Below, one piece after another: positions 56,495 to 64,000 of a stretch of DNA of 64,000 nucleotides. The position numbers were made by a program, and so were the translations under genes. Source of the stretch: Arthrobacter sp. 9AX (lineage in GTDB: Bacteria; Actinomycetota; Actinomycetes; Actinomycetales; Micrococcaceae); assembly GCF_902506095.1 (NCBI RefSeq), contig NZ_LR733293.1, positions 1,939,885 to 2,003,884 of the forward strand, written 5' to 3'. How positions within the stretch are numbered: position 1 is the first letter of the stretch; each line of letters starts with the position of its first letter. The notes under the pieces are model-generated. The model was not told the DNA's origin. It saw nothing but the letters and a program-made list of their open reading frames with translations, and did not search any database.

Positions 56495-57520
56495 ATGACC
56501 GCCTTCCTGCTGGATGTGGACACGGGCATCGACGACGCCCTGGCCCTTGCCTACCTGGCCGCCCTCCCGGACACCGAGTTCGTGTCCGTCACCGCCACCC
56601 CCGGAAACGTGGACGCGGACCAAGTGGCGCGCAATACGCTGGCGCTGCTGGAGCTGTGCGGGCACCCGGGAGTGGAAGTTGCCATCGGTTCCCGCGCACC
56701 GCTGGCCATACCGCTGCTGACCACGCCGGAAACCCACGGCCCCCAAGGCATCGGATACGCGGTCCTGCCGGAACCTGCCGGCGCAGTCTCGGCCCGGAAC
56801 GCCGTCGAGCTCTGGGTTGAGCACGCCCGGGCACGGCCGGGGGAGCTCACCGCCCTGATTACCGCGCCCCTGACCAACTTCGCGCTGGCACTCCGGCAGG
56901 AACCCCGGCTCCCCGAACTGCTGGCGAAGGTGGTCATCATGGGCGGCAGCTTCTATTACCAGGGCAACACCACGCCCACGGCCGAGTGGAACACCCACGT
57001 GGACCCGCACGCGGCCAAGGAGGTGTACGCCGCCTTCCAGGGCCAACCGCTCGACAAACTCCCCATCGTCTGCTCCCTGGACACCACCGAGCGGATGGAG
57101 CTGCACCCGGACCATGTCCGGCAGCTGGCGGAAGCCGCCGGCGCACCCGACCCCGAACTGGTGCTGCCGGACCAGCCGGAAGGCCGGCGCAGCACCTCCG
57201 GCAACACCCTGATCCGGCACTTGTCCGACGCCCTGCGGTTCTATTTCGAGTTTCACCGCCACTATGACCAGGGATACATCGCCCACGTCCACGACTACTT
57301 CGCCGCTGGCGTCGCCGCGGGAACCCTGGACTTTGAGGCCCGGCCCGCCACCGTGGACGTCGAGACCGTGTCGACGATGCTGATGGGCACCACCGTTGCC
57401 GATTTCCGGGGGCTCTGGGGAGCACCGCCGAACGCACGTGTGGTGTCGGCCAACTACCCCGAGGCCGCCTTCGGCGAACTGGTGTCCGCCGTCGGCAGCC
57501 TTGCCCGGCGACTGGGGTGA
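56495..57520 (+). CDS. Nucleoside hydrolase (inosine/uridine-preferring family)
   Basis: Cleaves ribonucleosides to base and ribose. The 341-residue protein begins with the calcium-binding signature FLLDVDTGIDDALAL (D7, D9, D13, D14). The family's TALITAPLTNFALAL, VIMGGSFYYQGN and ASVDTTER-like CSLDTTERMEL follow. The usual DTDPGIDD is DVDTGIDD here. No signal peptide, so it acts on imported or internal nucleosides. It lies just upstream of a complete ECF transporter. Confidence 0.92.
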   Translation: MTAFLLDVDTGIDDALALAYLAALPDTEFVSVTATPGNVDADQVARNTLALLELCGHPGVEVAIGSRAPLAIPLLTTPETHGPQGIGYAVLPEPAGAVSARNAVELWVEHARARPGELTALITAPLTNFALALRQEPRLPELLAKVVIMGGSFYYQGNTTPTAEWNTHVDPHAAKEVYAAFQGQPLDKLPIVCSLDTTERMELHPDHVRQLAEAAGAPDPELVLPDQPEGRRSTSGNTLIRHLSDALRFYFEFHRHYDQGYIAHVHDYFAAGVAAGTLDFEARPATVDVETVSTMLMGTTVADFRGLWGAPPNARVVSANYPEAAFGELVSAVGSLARRLG

Positions 57521-57579
57521 GCACCTCGGCGTATCGCAAGACTCAACCACAGGATCCGGCGGACGGGCCCAACCACGGA

Positions 57580-57596
57580 TAGAATTGTCCGCGGAC
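57580..57596 (+). promoter_or_regulatory. Candidate -10 and palindrome upstream of the ECF transporter
   Basis: TAGAAT (57580-57585, 5 of 6) is followed by the perfect ten-base palindrome GTCCGCGGAC (57587-57596), which would cover the transcription start. A leader of about 110 nt remains before the ATG. No known riboswitch class was recognised in it. Confidence 0.4.
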
Positions 57597-57701
57597 CGGA
57601 GAGGCGCAGATTGCCTGCCGGCTGCTGCCGAGGTGACATACGCAGCGTTCCATCCCACCCGGGCTTCCCGGGGCCGTCCGCGCGCACCCTGAAGGAACAC
57701 C

Positions 57702-58520
57702 ATGTCATCGCACTCCCTGACGTTGCCGTCCGCGTCACCTGCCGCGGCACGCAAACGCCGGCTGCTGGAAATCCTCGGCGCCCTGGCCATCGCCGGCACA
57801 TACATCTACCTGGTCCTCAACCAGCCCACTGACATCACCGGCGGCCCGGGAAGCGCCTCGGCCCTGATCGCCCTGTCCGGTTTCCTGGCCGGCGCCGTCC
57901 TGCTGATCGTGGCCGTCCTTCCCACCCTGCCGACGTCCACCGTCGTGCTGATCCCGGTGGCCCTGGTGCTGAACATCGTCCTTGGCCAGTTCGTGGGCAG
58001 CACCCTGGTGCCGTTCTACCTCGACGCGATCGGCACGGTCCTGGTCGCAGTCCTCGCCGGCCCCGCAGCCGGGGCGGCCACCGGCGCGCTCAGCAGCATC
58101 GTCTGGTCGTTCTTCAACCCCACCGTGCTGCCTTTCGCCGCCGGCGCCGCTCTGATCGGCTGCCTCGCCGGACTGGCCGCCCGCTATGGCCTCTTCCGCC
58201 GCTTCTACCTCGCGCCCGTGGCCGGATTCGCCACCGGCATCATCGGCGGCGTGGTGTCCGCCCCGGTAGCGGCTTTTGTCTTTGGCGGCACCTCAGGGGT
58301 GGCCACCGGCGCGATCGTCAGCGCCTTCCGCTCCATGGGGGACAGCCTGCTGGCCGCCATCACCAAGCAGGCGCTCATCTCGGACCCCATGGACAAGGCC
58401 CTCGTGTTCACTGCCGTCGCTGTGCTCGTCTACGCCCTGCCCCGCCGCGCCACCGTACAGTTTCCCTTTGTCCGGCGGCACCGCGTGCTTGCGGGCAGGA
58501 ATCCTGAGCAGGGCGCCTGA
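57702..58520 (+). CDS. ECF transporter substrate-binding (S) component
   Basis: A 272-residue membrane protein with seven or so helices beginning about residue 22. LDAIGTVLVAVLAGPAAGAATGALSSIVW (split here) is typical of S components of energy-coupling-factor importers, and FATGIIGGVVSAPVAAFVFGG continues the fold. The substrate cannot be read from sequence; the nucleoside hydrolase upstream suggests a nucleoside or base. AAGGAAC precedes the ATG. First gene of an S-T-AA cluster. Confidence 0.88.
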   Translation: MSSHSLTLPSASPAAARKRRLLEILGALAIAGTYIYLVLNQPTDITGGPGSASALIALSGFLAGAVLLIVAVLPTLPTSTVVLIPVALVLNIVLGQFVGSTLVPFYLDAIGTVLVAVLAGPAAGAATGALSSIVWSFFNPTVLPFAAGAALIGCLAGLAARYGLFRRFYLAPVAGFATGIIGGVVSAPVAAFVFGGTSGVATGAIVSAFRSMGDSLLAAITKQALISDPMDKALVFTAVAVLVYALPRRATVQFPFVRRHRVLAGRNPEQGA

Positions 58521-58530
58521 CCACCTTCCG

Positions 58531-59268
58531 ATGCGACTGCATCCGCTGACCACCCTGGCGGCCGCCGGCAGCACGGCAGTAATAACGACGGCGGCAGCAT
58601 ACCTGCCGCTGTCGCTCGCCGTGATCACGGCTGCAGTGGGCCTCTCAGCCCGAGGCGGCACGTCGCGGCGGCTTCTGCCTGCGGCAGCAGCCATCCTGGT
58701 GCCCCTGGCCCTTTCTCTCCTGGTGCTGCACGGCCTGTTTTTCCCCGAAGGGGACACCGTGCTGGCCCAGTGGGGCCCGGCGCGCGTCACCGCCGAAGGG
58801 CTCTCGTTCGCCCTGAACCGGGCAGCCCAGCTCTGCGCTGCTGTGCTGGCCCTCCTGGTCTTCTCCTTCAGCGTGAGCGTTCCGGACCTCGTGGCGGCCT
58901 TGTCAGCAAAGGGCGTCCACGGGCGGTTCGCCTTCGTCCTGGCGTCCACCCTTAGCCTGCTGCCGGCCATCACATTCCGGTTGGAACGCATCCGGCAGGC
59001 CCAGGAGGCACGCGGCCTGGTGATCCGGCGCGGCCTCCTGCACCGGGCCGCAGCTTTCCGCCTGCAAGCGGTGCCGCTGGTGTCCGCGCTGGTGGAGGAC
59101 GCAGCCACCCGCGCCGCCGCCCTGGAAGCCCGCGGCTTCGGCGGCACCGGCCCCCGGACCAGCTACCGCGACGTGCCGGAGCGGCCGTGGGAGCCGCCGT
59201 TCCGGATGCTCCTGCTGCTGGCCGCGGCAGCCGCGGTGGCTGTTCGGTTGCTGCTGGCGGGGGACTGA
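58531..59268 (+). CDS. ECF transporter transmembrane (T) component
   Basis: A 245-residue membrane protein with the two EcfT coupling-helix Ala-Arg-Gly motifs, RQAQEARGLV and ALEARGFGG, which contact the two ATPases. The core helices include AQLCAAVLALLVFSFSVSVPDLVAAL. ATG at 58531, 11 bp after the S-gene stop; the Shine-Dalgarno sequence is weak, so translational coupling is likely. Its TGA directly abuts the GTG of the ATPase gene. Confidence 0.9.
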   Translation: MRLHPLTTLAAAGSTAVITTAAAYLPLSLAVITAAVGLSARGGTSRRLLPAAAAILVPLALSLLVLHGLFFPEGDTVLAQWGPARVTAEGLSFALNRAAQLCAAVLALLVFSFSVSVPDLVAALSAKGVHGRFAFVLASTLSLLPAITFRLERIRQAQEARGLVIRRGLLHRAAAFRLQAVPLVSALVEDAATRAAALEARGFGGTGPRTSYRDVPERPWEPPFRMLLLLAAAAAVAVRLLLAGD

Positions 59269-60831
59269 GTGGAGACAGCAACCGCCCTTGCCGCCGGCAT
59301 CAGGAGCTTCACCTTCCACGACGACGCGGCGCCGGTCCTTCACAACGTGGACGTCTCGTTTCACCCCGGGACGTTGACGGCAGTCCTGGGGCCATCCGGA
59401 AGCGGAAAATCCACGCTCGGAAGGCTCCTGGCAGGCTGGCTTCCACCCGGAGCAGGAGGCACGCTGGAAGGACACCTGACACTGGCCCGAACCACGCTCC
59501 GGTTCGAGGGGCAGGCCCAGGATCCCCGGATCAACCCCGCACAGTGGGGCCGGCGGGTGGGTTTCGTCCCGCAGGATCCCAGGGCCATCCTGTCCACGGT
59601 CCGGGCTACCGTGGCTGAAGAACTGGCGTTTGCCCTCGAAAACGCAGGCGGCGAGCGGTCCGCCATGCTCGCCGCGGTGGAACGCATTGCGGGGCTGCTG
59701 GGGCTTTCCGGCCTCCTGGACCGCCACCCAAACACGCTCTCCGGCGGACAACTGCGGCGCCTCGCTATCGGTTGCGCTGTCATTACTGGCCCCGAAGTGC
59801 TGGTCATGGACGAACCCTTCGCCTCCCTGGACCCGGCCGGAGCGGACGAACTGGCACTCCTGGTCGGCTCACTCGTGAGGCAAGGGACCGCCGTCGTGAT
59901 CCTCAGCCAAGCCGTGGATGAGGCGCTCCTCGCAGCACAACAGTGGATTGTCCTTGACGGTGGCACTGTCACGGCGGACGGCACACCCGCTGAACTCATT
60001 GCCGCGCCCCAACGGCTGCCCGCCGGTATCCGGCGGCCGGGCGTGCAACGGGACACCACGGTTGAGGTCAGCGAGGCCGGTGCCCGGAACAACCAGGCTG
60101 ACGGCCAGGGTGCCGCTTCCGGCCCAGTCCTTGAGTTCCGGGGCGTGGGCTTCGGGTACGCGGACAGGCCAGCGGGAGGCAGGAAGAGGCGGATGGGCGC
60201 CGGAGATGTGCCGGGGGACCAGCCCGCGCAGGTACTCCGCGACATCGACCTGGAACTGCTGCCAGGGGAGATCGTGGCCGTCACCGGGCCCAACGGTGCC
60301 GGGAAATCCACGTTCCTGCGGCACCTCAACGGCCTGCTGCAGCCCACCGCGGGCTCTGTCCTGGTGCGCGGCCGGGATATTGCCGGCAGGCCCGTGGGTG
60401 AGGTGGCGCAGACCGTGGGGCTGCTGTTCCAGAACCCGCGGGACCAGCTTTTTGAACGGACTGCCGCCCGGGAGGTCCGGTTCGGCCTGGACCGGCGGTT
60501 CGGACCCCACGAAGCAGAGGCGAGGACAGGGGCGGCGCTGGCTGCCGTGGGTTTGTCCGGCGCGGCGGATGCCCACCCGATGGAGCTGCCGGCGTCCGGT
60601 CAGCGGCTGCTGGCGCTGGCAACCGTCCTGGCCCGCAGGCCGGCGGTGCTGGCCCTCGACGAGCCCACTGTCGCCTTGGACGGGGACGGCCTCCGGTTCC
60701 TGGACGCAGCGGTGCGGAGCGCCGCAGCAGCGGGCGCCGCGGTCGTCCTGGTCACCCACGACGTGCCTTATGCACGCTCGCTGGCGCACCGGCTGTTAAC
60801 GCTCGACGGCGGGCGGCTGGCGGCGCGCTGA
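59269..60831 (+). CDS. ECF transporter fused double ATPase (A-A)
   Basis: A 520-residue polypeptide with two ABC ATPase domains joined by a linker of about 50 residues. Domain 1: Walker A GPSGSGKST (41-49), signature LSGGQLRRLAIG and Walker B VLVMDEPFASLD, but the switch His is replaced (ILSQAVDE, Q214). Domain 2: Walker A GPNGAGKST (340-348), Q-loop LLFQNPRDQLFE, Walker B VLALDEPTVALD and switch His H497 in VTHDV, but the signature is LPASGQ (440-445) rather than LSGGQ. In the head-to-tail dimer both changes fall on the same ATP site, so one site should be degenerate. It powers the S and T proteins encoded upstream. Confidence 0.92.
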   Translation: METATALAAGIRSFTFHDDAAPVLHNVDVSFHPGTLTAVLGPSGSGKSTLGRLLAGWLPPGAGGTLEGHLTLARTTLRFEGQAQDPRINPAQWGRRVGFVPQDPRAILSTVRATVAEELAFALENAGGERSAMLAAVERIAGLLGLSGLLDRHPNTLSGGQLRRLAIGCAVITGPEVLVMDEPFASLDPAGADELALLVGSLVRQGTAVVILSQAVDEALLAAQQWIVLDGGTVTADGTPAELIAAPQRLPAGIRRPGVQRDTTVEVSEAGARNNQADGQGAASGPVLEFRGVGFGYADRPAGGRKRRMGAGDVPGDQPAQVLRDIDLELLPGEIVAVTGPNGAGKSTFLRHLNGLLQPTAGSVLVRGRDIAGRPVGEVAQTVGLLFQNPRDQLFERTAAREVRFGLDRRFGPHEAEARTGAALAAVGLSGAADAHPMELPASGQRLLALATVLARRPAVLALDEPTVALDGDGLRFLDAAVRSAAAAGAAVVLVTHDVPYARSLAHRLLTLDGGRLAAR

Positions 60832-60865
60832 CCCCGCCACACGCTTACAGCAGTGAGACAGGCCG

Positions 60866-60899
60866 CAGGGCTCCGGCCGGAGAACCGGTCGGAGCCCTG
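60866..60899. terminator. Bidirectional terminator between the ECF and fad operons
   Basis: CAGGGCTCCG (60866-60875) pairs with CGGAGCCCTG (60890-60899), with an inner CCGG/CCGG stem and AGAA loop, between two convergent operons. Confidence 0.8.
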
Positions 60900-60943
60900 T
60901 GTTGCTCGTGTGCCCAGGTGCCTGTTGCTTGGCTGCCTGTTGC

Positions 60944-63124
60944 TTACCTGCCGGCGGGCTGGCCTGATGCCGGGCTGGACGCGGTGCCGGGCGCGAGGAA
61001 CCGCTTGCCGTTGACGCGTTCCGATGCCCCCACCCGGTCCAGGTAGGGGGTGATGCCGCCCAGGAACAGTGGCCAGCCGGCGCCCAGGATCATGCAGAGG
61101 TCGATGTCCTCGGACCCTGCCACAACCCCTTCCGCCAGCATCAGCCCGATCTCTTCAGCCAGGGCATCCTGCGTGCGGCGCAGCACTTCCTCTGCAGTGG
61201 AAGGGCTGGTTCCAAAGGACAAAAGCGACAGTGTGGACTCCGGGATCTCCTGCGAGCCGTCGTGCGCCGGAGCCCACAGGCTCTTGACGCCGTTATCAAT
61301 CAGCTTCTGCAGGTTCGCCGACACCGTGAAGCGGTCGCCGAACGCCGCGTGGAGCGACTCCTGAACGTGCTGGGCCACCGGAAGCCCCACCATGGCCCCG
61401 AGCGTGAACGGTGTCATCGGCAGGCCCATGGGACGGAGCGCGTTGTCTGCCACCTCCGCGGGGGTGCCTTCATCAAAGGCGGCCGTCACTTCGCCCATCA
61501 GCCGCAGCAGGATGCGGTTGACCACAAATGCGGGCGCATCCTTGACCAGCACGCCGGTCTTTTTCAGGGATTTGGCGAGTTCAAAAGCGGTGGCGAGCAC
61601 AGCGTCGTCCGTCCGCGGGGCGCGGACGATCTCCAGCAGCGGCATAACGGCTACCGGGTTGAAAAAGTGGAAACCCACCAGCCGTTCCGGATGTTTCAGG
61701 TCCGCCGCCATTGCCGTGACGGACAGCGACGAGGTGTTGGTGGCGAGGATGCAGTCCGGGGTGACCACCCGCTCCAGCTCGGCGAACACCTGCTTTTTGA
61801 CGTTCAGCTCTTCAAAGACCGCCTCGATGACAAAGTCGGCGTCGGCGAAAACGTCCTTGGAAACGGAACCCGTCACCAGCGCCCTGGTCCGGTCGGCGGC
61901 GTCCGCGCTGATGCGCTTCTTTGCCAGGAGTTTGTCCACCTCGGCATGGACGTAGGCCACGCCTTTGTCCACCCGCGCCTGGTCGATGTCCGTCATGACC
62001 ACCGGCACCTTCAGTTGGCGGGCGAACAGCAGCGCAAGCTGGCTTGCCATCAGGCCTGCGCCCACCACCCCCACTTTGGTGACCGGGCGGGCAAGTGTGC
62101 GGTCCGGGGCGCCGGCCGGGCGCTTGGACCGCTTCTGCACGAGGTCCAGGAAAGCGTATACGGTGGCGCGGAATGCGTCCGTCTGCATCAGTTCGGCGAG
62201 CGTTTCGCATTCCAGGGCCGCGGACTCAGCCTGGGTCATGGTCCGATTGGCCTCCATGAGGTCCAGGACCTTGCCCGGAGCGGGGGCTGCGTTGGACGTC
62301 CTGGCCTCCACCAGCGCCCGTCCGGCCGCTACCGCGGAGGACCAGCGGGCCGCTGTGTCGGGAGCGGCGGGGTCGACGGCGTTGGGCCGTTCCGCCATTG
62401 CCTCGCCGGAGATGACTTTCGCGGCCCAGGCAAGGGACTGCTCGAGGAAGTCCGCCGGTTCAAACAAAGCGTCCGCAATGCCCAAGGCGAAGGCCTGCGG
62501 GCCGCTGAGGGTCCGGTTGTTGCTGAGGGCGTTATCGATCATCACCTTTACGGCGTTCTCGGGGCCGATGAGGCGGGGCAGGAGGTAGACGCCGCCCCAG
62601 CCCGGAACCAGCCCGAGGTAGGCCTCCGGCAGGGCGAGCGCGCCGGCGCCGGTGGACACGGTGCGGTAGGTGGACTGCAGGGCAATCTCCAGGCCGCCGC
62701 CCAGCGCGGCGCCGTTAATGAACGCGAAGCTGGGAACGCCGAGGTTGGCGAGGGTGCCGTACACGTCGTGGCCCAGCTGCGCCATCCATAATCCGTGCTC
62801 GCGTTCCGCCAGGTTCTTGACGGCGGAAAGGTCCGCTCCGGCCACCAGGAAGTAGGGCTTTCCGGTGACACCCACGCCCACGATCTCGCCCCGGGATGCG
62901 CGCTCCCGCAGCCCCTCCAGCACCGTGCCCAGCTCCACCAGCGTGTTGGGGCCCAGGGTGGTGGGTTTGGTGTGGTCCAGCCCGTTGTCCAGTGTGATGA
63001 GGGCGAAGGTTCCGGGGCTGGGCTGTCCGGCCGGTGCCGGGAGTTCGATGTCCTGGACGTAGGAATGGGTCACCACTTCGTGCGGAAAAAGTTCGGCAAG
63101 CCTGGTGAAATCTGCGGCGCTCAT
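60944..63124 (-). CDS. fadB: Fatty-acid oxidation complex alpha subunit (enoyl-CoA hydratase / 3-hydroxyacyl-CoA dehydrogenase)
   Basis: A 726-residue bifunctional beta-oxidation enzyme. N-terminal crotonase domain with the oxyanion motif INGAALGGGLEIAL and catalytic Glu in ALPEAYLGLVPGWGG. C-terminal NAD-dependent dehydrogenase with GVVGAGLMASQLALLFA and the catalytic His in VGFHFFNPVAVMPLLEIV. The last domain carries the duplicated C-terminal fold. ATG at 63124 overlaps the thiolase TGA (ATGA), so the two subunits are coupled. An in-frame upstream extension lies within the thiolase gene and is rejected. Confidence 0.93.
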   Translation of the reverse strand: MSAADFTRLAELFPHEVVTHSYVQDIELPAPAGQPSPGTFALITLDNGLDHTKPTTLGPNTLVELGTVLEGLRERASRGEIVGVGVTGKPYFLVAGADLSAVKNLAEREHGLWMAQLGHDVYGTLANLGVPSFAFINGAALGGGLEIALQSTYRTVSTGAGALALPEAYLGLVPGWGGVYLLPRLIGPENAVKVMIDNALSNNRTLSGPQAFALGIADALFEPADFLEQSLAWAAKVISGEAMAERPNAVDPAAPDTAARWSSAVAAGRALVEARTSNAAPAPGKVLDLMEANRTMTQAESAALECETLAELMQTDAFRATVYAFLDLVQKRSKRPAGAPDRTLARPVTKVGVVGAGLMASQLALLFARQLKVPVVMTDIDQARVDKGVAYVHAEVDKLLAKKRISADAADRTRALVTGSVSKDVFADADFVIEAVFEELNVKKQVFAELERVVTPDCILATNTSSLSVTAMAADLKHPERLVGFHFFNPVAVMPLLEIVRAPRTDDAVLATAFELAKSLKKTGVLVKDAPAFVVNRILLRLMGEVTAAFDEGTPAEVADNALRPMGLPMTPFTLGAMVGLPVAQHVQESLHAAFGDRFTVSANLQKLIDNGVKSLWAPAHDGSQEIPESTLSLLSFGTSPSTAEEVLRRTQDALAEEIGLMLAEGVVAGSEDIDLCMILGAGWPLFLGGITPYLDRVGASERVNGKRFLAPGTASSPASGQPAGR

Positions 63125-64000
63125 GCTGCTCCCTCGGACGCTGGTTCGGTGGTGGCGGGTTCGGCGGATGATCCTGTCAGCATTCCGCTGTAGTGGGCGT
63201 GGTGCGGGTTCTCCCAGATCACGGTGGCACCCATCCCCAGTCCCACGCACATGGTGGTGATGCCGTACCGGACGGAGTGGTCTTCCTCGAACTGCCTGGC
63301 AAGCTGGTTCATCAACCGTACGCCGGAAGATGCGAGGGGATGGCCCACCGCGATGGCGCCGCCGTAGCGGTTGACGCGGTGATCGTCGTCCGCAATCCCG
63401 AAGTGCTCCAGGAAACTCAACACTTGGACGGCAAAGGCTTCATTGATTTCGAACAGGCCGATCTCATCGATGGTCAGCCCCGCGTTCTTCAGCGCCTTTT
63501 CAGTGGCGGGGACAGGGCCAATGCCCATCACCTCAGGGTCAACCCCTGCGTAGGCGTAGCTGACCAGCCGCATCCGGACCGGCAGTCCCAGTTCGGCAGC
63601 GGCATCGGAGGAAGCGAGGAGGGCCGCGGTGGCGCCGTCGTTCAGGCCCGCCGAGTTTCCTGCCGTGACGCGCCCATGCGGGCGGAACGGGGTGCGGAGC
63701 GCAGCCAGGTCGGTAACGGTGGTGCCCGGCCGCGGCGGCTCGTCAACGGTGTTGAGGGTCCAGCCCTGCCCCGGTTTCAGCGTGGCCACGGGGACCAGGT
63801 CCGGCTGGATCAGGCCCTTGCGGCGGGCGGAATCGAACTTGCCCTGGGACGCAACAGCGTAGGCATCGGTGCGGTCTTTTGTGATGGACGGGAACCGGTC
63901 GTGCAGGTTCTCCGCGGTGTTGCCCATGTTCAGCGCCGCCGGGTCCACCAGGCGTTCGGACATAAACCGGGGGTTGGGGTCTGCGCCGGAGCCCATGGGG
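63121..64000 (-). CDS. fadA: Acetyl-CoA C-acyltransferase (thiolase), 3' part, cut by window edge
   Basis: Thiolytic partner of the FadB-like protein, releasing acetyl-CoA. About 293 C-terminal residues are visible, beginning inside the thiolase loop domain. The active-site His in GGAIAVGHPLASSGVRL and the second Cys in TTMCVGLGMGAT are present. The nucleophilic Cys lies beyond the window. GNSAGLNDGATAALLAS is the conserved domain-2 start. The true start is outside, so any ATG near the edge is internal. Confidence 0.92.
   Translation of the reverse strand, partial: PMGSGADPNPRFMSERLVDPAALNMGNTAENLHDRFPSITKDRTDAYAVASQGKFDSARRKGLIQPDLVPVATLKPGQGWTLNTVDEPPRPGTTVTDLAALRTPFRPHGRVTAGNSAGLNDGATAALLASSDAAAELGLPVRMRLVSYAYAGVDPEVMGIGPVPATEKALKNAGLTIDEIGLFEINEAFAVQVLSFLEHFGIADDDHRVNRYGGAIAVGHPLASSGVRLMNQLARQFEEDHSVRYGITTMCVGLGMGATVIWENPHHAHYSGMLTGSSAEPATTEPASEGAA

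Noticed and set aside
60912..60943. GCCTGTTGCTT direct repeat between the terminator and fadB
   Set aside because: Two 11-base copies in a short spacer; too small to interpret.

Overview
This 64 kb window is high-GC chromosomal DNA, densely coding on both strands, with actinobacterial hallmarks: many GTG starts, DUF3093/DUF3159/DUF3710/DUF4193/DUF4192/DUF5998 family proteins, SepH, a SigA with a long charged N-terminal tail, and an ADP-forming-synthetase-like/GNAT fusion. The proteins look most like Micrococcaceae (Arthrobacter/Pseudarthrobacter group). That assignment is from pattern recognition, not a database search. No rRNA, tRNA, CRISPR, prophage, integrase or intact insertion sequence was seen. 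The window is mostly core genome.

Layout. 1-8.2 kb: lipA (cut by the window edge) and lipB, a Ser/Thr kinase, a TIGR01777-type epimerase, a tricorn-type protease, an OsmC peroxiredoxin and a small four-helix membrane protein. 8.3-14.6 kb: the E2 and E3 subunits of a 2-oxoacid dehydrogenase (sucB, lpdA), leucyl aminopeptidase pepA and a PAC2-family protein. E2 needs lipoate, so lipA/lipB and E2/E3 form a functional neighbourhood. 14.6-19.5 kb: an MFS transporter, a DUF4192 protein, sigA and a small zinc-ribbon protein. 19.7-32.8 kb: the two subunits of topoisomerase IV (parE, parC), separated by a BlaI-type repressor, an M56 membrane metalloprotease, cytochrome bd oxidase (cydA, cydB, fused cydDC) and a DinB-like protein. 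32.8-38.3 kb: a GNAT/acyl-CoA-synthetase-like fusion, DUF5998, a phosphodiesterase and thymidine kinase. 38.3-39.1 kb: the only accessory-looking patch, with a truncated DUF222/HNH-like reading frame and an imperfect 29-bp tandem repeat. 39.1-55.5 kb: sepH, DUF4193, DUF3093, dut, DUF3710, an OB-fold protein, DUF3159, two TrkA-type potassium regulators, an APC permease, a TrmA-like RNA methyltransferase, acnA, dxs, DUF402 and an unknown gene. Much of this order resembles the Mycobacterium tuberculosis Rv2682c-Rv2699c region. 55.5-60.8 kb: an aldo/keto reductase, a nucleoside hydrolase and a complete ECF transporter (S, T and fused A-A subunits). 60.9-64 kb: a fatty-acid beta-oxidation pair (fadB-like, and a thiolase cut by the window edge).

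The most interesting signal is a family of near-identical TTCTAC(A)...(T)GTAGAA palindromes. Two lie on the cydA promoter, one on the presumed blaI promoter, and a fourth about 15 kb away on the presumed promoter of the small membrane protein at 7853-8203. This suggests a BlaI/M56 circuit controlling cytochrome bd oxidase and an uncharacterised membrane protein, not a beta-lactamase. A second genome-style signal is that about nine genes have a TANNNT-type -10 hexamer (in one case CATAAT) ending about 6-8 nt before the start codon and no Shine-Dalgarno sequence, as expected for leaderless mRNAs. A third is a fused EcfA ATPase in which the substitutions of both halves fall on the same composite ATP site.
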